The position numbers and the translations under genes were made by a program. From the NCBI GenBank assembly GCA_037447655.1, contig JBBHKE010003460.1, forward strand, positions 240,014 to 304,013: a stretch of 64,000 nt of DNA. The letters run 5' to 3'. The stretch is from Zygnema cylindricum (Eukaryota; Streptophyta; Zygnematophyceae; Zygnematales; Zygnemataceae). Position 1 is the first letter of the stretch; every line of letters begins with the position of its first letter. Of this stretch, positions 59,290-64,000 are shown piece after piece. The notes under the pieces are model-generated. The model was not told the origin of the DNA and searched no databases. It saw only the letters and a program-made list of their open reading frames with translations.

Positions 59290-60860
59290 GTCTTGAGAGG
59301 AACCGGTGGAAGACAACCATTAATAAGGAGATGGCTTCGATTATGGCGGCCGATATGTGGGAATTGGTGGACTTTTTCCGTGACAAGAAGCCAATCGGGT
59401 GTAAGTGGGTGTTTAAATTGAAACTCATCCCAGATAACACCATTGAGTGCTACAAGGCTCGATTAGTGGCGAAAGGCTTTACCCAGAAAGAGGGAATTGA
59501 CTACGAGGAGACATTTGCCCCAGTCGACAGGTTCCCCTCCGTCCAAATACTTTTCAGTTTGGCAGCAACAGAAGACACGAAAGTACATCAAATAGACATC
59601 AAGACGGCCTTCCTACATGGAGAGTTAGAAGTGGAGATCTTTAAGCGACAATCCGAAGGATTTTTGGAGCAAGGGGAGGAGAGCAAGGTTTTCCAATTGA
59701 TCAAATCATTGTATGGGCTAAAACAGGCGCCTCGAAAATGGAATAAGAAGCTCGATGTTTTTTTTACAGGTTTGGGATACACCCTGATCAACTCAGATCA
59801 CTCAATTTATTTGTTTAAAGATGAGGAAAGAATTAAACTTATTGCAATTTATGTTGATGATTTGCATGTTTTAAGTGAATCTATGGATAAAATTAATAAG
59901 TTAAAAACGCATCAAAAAAGTAAATTCAGGATGAAGGATATGGGCGAAGCAAGGTATATTTTAGGAATTCGAGTAGAGAGAGATAGAGAAAGAAAAATAA
60001 TCAGATTAACATAAATGAGGCCATTGGAAACATGTTAGAAAGATTCCAAATGGATAAGGCAAATAGTTGTACCACTCCAATGGAACAGAAGAAGGGAAGT
60101 GAGGGGAGTGTGGAAGAGGGAGTCATAAAATTGGATGATGAGTTAGGTTTTGAAGATAAAAGATTTATGTAGACCATCTCTTATAGACAAGTAGTAGGCG
60201 GCCTAATATATTTCATGAATTGTACCCGGCCAGACATAGCTGCTGCTGTTGGAGTACAGGAGTACTAAGTAGGAGCCTGAATGCTCTCACTAAAAAAGAT
60301 TGGGAGGCAGCTAAGAGAGTTCTTAGATATCTCATAAGAACTAGAGATCTATGGCTGCATTTGGGTGGGAATAATATTGATATCACCACTTGGAGTGATG
60401 CTAGCTATGGGGATGCTCCTATGATAATATGCGCGTCTAGCTATATATTATATGTGGGTGATGGGGCTTGCTGCTAGAGCAGCAAGCAACAAAAGGTCAT
60501 TGTTCAATCAACCATAGCGGCTGACTACATGGCCTCTTTCTTTGCTATAAAAGAATTAATGTGGGTCAAGTCCTTGCTTGGTGAGATTTGTCATCTTAAG
60601 AGTGGTGTCCAGAAAGTGTTTTGTGATAATCAGGCAGCCATTGCCATTTTTGCCAATCCTAAACACCATTTTAACGCCAAACATTTCGACAATAGACTTA
60701 GGTTCGTTTAGGAGAAGGTAGAAGAAAAAATAATCAATTTAGAGTATAGACCAGATAGTGAAGTGGTAACGGATATGATGACCAAACGTGTGCCTTCTCC
60801 AAAGCTAATTTTCTGCAAGGAGAAGTGTGGTCTTAAATTGAAAAGTGACTAAAAAATAAA
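59285..60860 (+). pseudogene. Element F reverse transcriptase and RNase H remnant
   Basis: RT is open from about 59290 to 60014 ([28 protein letters not shown] near 59850). RNase H follows with stops near 60169 and 60474 and a small insertion near 60255. CDNQAAIAI is present near 60620. It has many substitutions and is older than D and E. Confidence 0.85.
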
Positions 60861-60865
60861 GGGAG

Positions 60866-61794
60866 TGTCGAAATTAAGGGTTCTTTTAATATTTTTTAGG
60901 TTTTCTTGAAAAGAGGTAATCAATAGTTCAATTCTCTATTTTAGTTAGACTCCATAGAGAGAGAGAGAGAGTCAAAGACATGCCATGGGTGTCGCCTTAT
61001 TCAGAAATGGCAGATAGAAGTAGAGGGTATTTTCCAAAATGTTGCCTTAGAACGGTTTTGATCCTGATACCTACAGGCTACGTATAGTCGGACGCCTTAA
61101 CCGTTAAGTCATCAACGAAACGATACACTTATTAGGTTTGATTTGTACTTAACTTTTGACACGTTGGCTAAAATCATACCAAATTGACGAAGAGGCGCAT
61201 ATAAAACAATTCATGCATGAATGCGAATCCAAACCGTGTAAGTTAATTTGATTGGACGGCCGTCCTTGCAGCCGCCACTTGGAATGAGCTTTTGGCGGCA
61301 TTTGGAGATACCGTCACGCGACGCCACGTGGCGTTACGTTATTGGATGCCGGTGAAGATGGGAGGAGGAACCATGGCTCTTGATTTGAAAGGTGTCACCT
61401 TAAAGGCCATGTCGTACAATGGTTGTACAATAAGTACATCGGCCATTGTACTTTATTGTACTATATAATGTTCCTATTGGACTAAGGTTTAGTAGAAGGT
61501 GTACGTGAGTAAGCAGACCATGACTTAGGCAAATTTAGGAACCTCTCTCTAAGAGAGCTTGTAAATAAAAGGTCATATTTGACCTGCCATACCTTACTAC
61601 CCAGAAGAGAAAATTCGAAATTCTTTTTGCTATCGACTCAGGAGAGTCTTTTTTTCACAGGGGTGAAGGCGGTTAAACTTTTTTGTCTGCCACGGTGGCT
61701 GCTATTTTTGTCAAAACAAAAACGGGTCAGGGTTATCCTAGGGGCTTCGTGTGAGCTGGCCATTCTGAGGACCTATAGAGGTCTCATAATTGCA
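60866..61794 (+). repeat. Element F 3' LTR
   Basis: 929 bp, TGTCGAAATT...CATAATTGCA, preceded by AAAAATAAAGGGAG. It is a diverged relative of the A/B/C LTR. It has CCACGTGGCG (about 61325), GTAC cores (about 61410-61470) and an antisense tRNA-like block (61040-61110). Confidence 0.8.
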
Positions 61795-62438
61795 CACGTG
61801 GCCGTGGTGCGTATAGTGTGTTTTTACACGGAGCGACAAAGACATAAGGTGGCCTAATTTTCATATACCTTATATTCTTCCATATTATTGACTCACAACA
61901 TTGCGCAGTGTTGTTGCGGTTTCGGATGGAACAATCTAAGAAAAACGCGATTACGCGCATTGAGACCCAAATAATATTTTTATACCATATGCTTTGAAGA
62001 GCGTCAAGCTTTTATACTATTTTTTCGAAAACTATTTTTGTGAGTGCACTCAATAAAGATTTGACTTCAAATAAATTGTCAGCCCGTTCTCCATCTCTCA
62101 TGCCGAGTTCTTAATACCACGTATCTCTATCACTTTTCAGCCATCACGAGCTTCGAACGCTATCCAACAATGCACAATAACGAATAATAGTTGAGGATTG
62201 AGAGACTTACCTTCACGCCACCTTAAGGTTGTAGACGCTAGTCGTAGTTTAAGCCTTTAATATGGCATAATCTTAGGCGATGGGCCACCTCCACCCTTCA
62301 TGTCGTCTTTAATGTTAATACCGTTGGTTTTATTTTTTCTTTCAGTAGTACCAAATTTGTTGTGTAACATTTTTTGTGTTTTTAGTCCTTGGGGATTATG
62401 GAAAACTACCTTATATGGTCATCAAAGATTCTTAGTAA
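61795..62438. other. Unassigned spacer
   Basis: AT-rich DNA between the LTRs of elements F and K. I see no gene, repeat end or RNA. It may be host DNA or a decayed element. Confidence 0.4.
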
Positions 62439-63368
62439 TGTAATTATGTGACCTCCATTGGTACACACAATGTCTAGCTTATGTGAAGCCTCTAGGATAG
62501 CATTTGCACTTTTGACTTTGGCATAGATAAAGTCCCATCCTGGGACGCAAAAGCCTTGACCAACTACACCCCTGTGTAGCTTGGACTCCCCTGAGTCCGC
62601 TGCAAAAAGAAGTAGAAATTGCTCACCCGATTATTAAGTTATGGTTGACCAAAGTTGGCATATAAATACAAGTGCTCTTTGGGAGAGAGGATGAAACCCA
62701 AGAAATAATGTAAGTCCTAAACTACCACTCTAAGCCTACTACTAGTCTACCTATCCAATCAAAAGACATAGCGTTGTACTTCTTGTATGGCCATAGTACG
62801 AGATGGCCGCTCCGCTGACCCGTGTCAGTTCATGAACCAAAGTTGCTCCCTCCGCGATACCCGTTGTCCAATCATCCCTCGCCACGTGTCACCCGCCGAC
62901 ATATGCTTAGCAAACTGCCTAAAAACCACTCTAGAATTCCGGCTCCGCAGCGAGCCGTCGATTGCGAACGACTTTCAATTTCGTCCGTCGAAATTTGATG
63001 TCGTTTTGTGCGGTACTTTATTTCGTGCGGTCCCGCACGTTTCAAGTTCACTTCGTCTTGTAATATGTTAAATGAAGAATGCCAATACGTTTCATTATAA
63101 ATATGTATCAAACCCAATATGTATAACATTTCATCAAGACCTACCGTATAAGGCTAACAGCTACGCCATACGGTAGTCTATCCGGGGGTCACCCGATTAA
63201 AGTCCCACTAGTGACCGCCTAAATTTTGCATAAAACCAAAACTTTTGCTATTTCTCCTTGCCTGTATGGGGTAGCGATGGCTGCCTGCAAGTCCTCATTG
63301 ATTAACACAAGTATGAGGGCTGTTGGAAGACAAAAAAAAATCAAGACTATAAAATACCTTTTTCAACA
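62439..63368 (-). repeat. Element K 3' LTR
   Basis: 930 bp, TGTAATTATGTGACC...TTTTTCAACA on plus. It has CCACGTGTC near 62883, GGCATATAAATAC near 62650-62665 and a divergent tRNA-like block near 63140-63215. The polypurine tract is adjacent at 63369-63385. Confidence 0.8.
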
Positions 63369-63877
63369 CTCCCCTTATTTTCTAGTCTAGCTTTTGCTTC
63401 AGACCACACTTCTCCCTACAAAATATCAATTTGGGAGAAGGAACCGATTTAGTCATCATATTTGCTACCATCTCTCCATCTGGTCTATATTCCAAACTAG
63501 TTATTTTTTTCTCAACCTTTTGTCTAACAAAGCTCAAATAAATATCCATATACCTTGCTTTAAAGTGATGCTTAGGGTTTGTTGCAACTGCAATTGCAGC
63601 TTGATTGTCACAAAATATCTTTTGCACTCCATTCTTCATATATCCCAATTCTTGAAGCAAAGAGTTCACCCACATTAATTCTTTCACAGCCGAACAAGAG
63701 GCCATATACTTAACCTCGATGGTGGACTTAGCAACCACCTTTTGTTGCTTGCTGCTCCAACAACAAGCTCCATTCCCAACATATAACACATACCCAAAAG
63801 TACACCTCCTCATCGGAGCATCCCCATAATTGGCATCACTCTAAGTGGTGATGTTACTATTATCCCCTCCCAAATGC
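63369..63877 (-). pseudogene. Element K RNase H fragment
   Basis: Open for 143 codons (63813-63382): CCWSSKQQKVVA, SAVKELMWVNSLLQELGY, IFCDNQAAIAVATNPKHHF. It lacks a stop inside but is interrupted by the LTR beginning at 63878. Confidence 0.85.
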
Positions 63878-64000
63878 TGTAACTCTGAGACCTCCATAAG
63901 TCCTCAGAGTGGACAGCTTCCAAGAAGCCTCTAGGATAATCCTGACCCCTTTGTGTTTAAGCAAAAATAACTGCCACCCTGGCAGACAAAAACGCTGACC
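63878..64000 (-). repeat. LTR L, start of an element nested in K (runs off window)
   Basis: TGTAACTCTGAGACCTCC onward is nearly identical to the element E LTR. It interrupts the RNase H of K. Whether it is a solo LTR or a full element cannot be seen. Confidence 0.85.

Larger units (their letters stand above)
57833..61794 (+). mobile_element. Ty1/copia element F, 3' part, split by solo LTR G
   Basis: Internal DNA on the plus strand begins in the integrase/RT linker at 57833, right against the end of element C. It continues after solo LTR G (58232-59284) through RT and RNase H to a 3' LTR (60866-61794). C probably inserted into F, and the 5' part of F was later lost. Confidence 0.8.

Noticed and set aside
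168-64000. A functional link between the TFIIIC gene and the Pol III-like boxes in the LTRs
   Set aside because: The co-occurrence is probably coincidental; TFIIIC acts genome-wide and nothing in the sequence ties the two.

Overview
The window is nuclear DNA of a plant-lineage eukaryote (a land plant or close streptophyte). It holds an intron-rich gene for the plant-type B-block-binding subunit of TFIIIC, a BBX32-type B-box zinc-finger gene, and dense Ty1/copia retrotransposons. I cannot name the species. Nothing in it looks bacterial, viral or organellar.

Layout. Bases 1-10734 (+) carry the 3' part of the TFIIIC subunit gene: 13 exons, 1,601 visible codons, all splice phases consistent. Its introns hold a 94-bp minisatellite that copies a splice acceptor, a GC-AG intron, a MITE, a 39-nt microexon and a ~700-bp GGGA tract. 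Bases 13013-14763 (-) are a two-exon BBX gene of about 399 codons. From about 16.8 to 26.6 kb there is no recognisable host gene. That stretch is packed with short non-autonomous DNA transposons of one TA-flanked family (terminus CACCGTGAATCGCTATTAG), with elements rich in CGATATATCG palindromes, and with two inverted copies of an unclassified repeat.

From 26.6 kb to the end the window is almost wholly Ty1/copia DNA. Element A (26631-32842, +) is full length with a perfect target duplication. Elements B, I and the partial LTR H are truncated and joined at abrupt breakpoints. J is a perfect solo LTR. From 42.9 to 61.8 kb there is a four-level nest: E lies in D, D lies in the LTR of C, and C abuts and probably lies in F; F also holds solo LTR G. 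K, with L inside it, runs off the end. E, D, A and J have perfect 5-bp target duplications.

The copia elements share an unusual design. The gag start codon lies inside the 5' LTR. The primer-binding site (GGTTATGGGCCCACC) matches the anticodon arm of initiator tRNA-Met and is itself coding. The LTRs carry an antisense tRNA-like block with Pol III A/B-box-like motifs and a hairpin whose stem co-varies between families. All copies look defective, although many single-base indels between paired LTRs suggest that some frameshifts may be sequencing or assembly errors.
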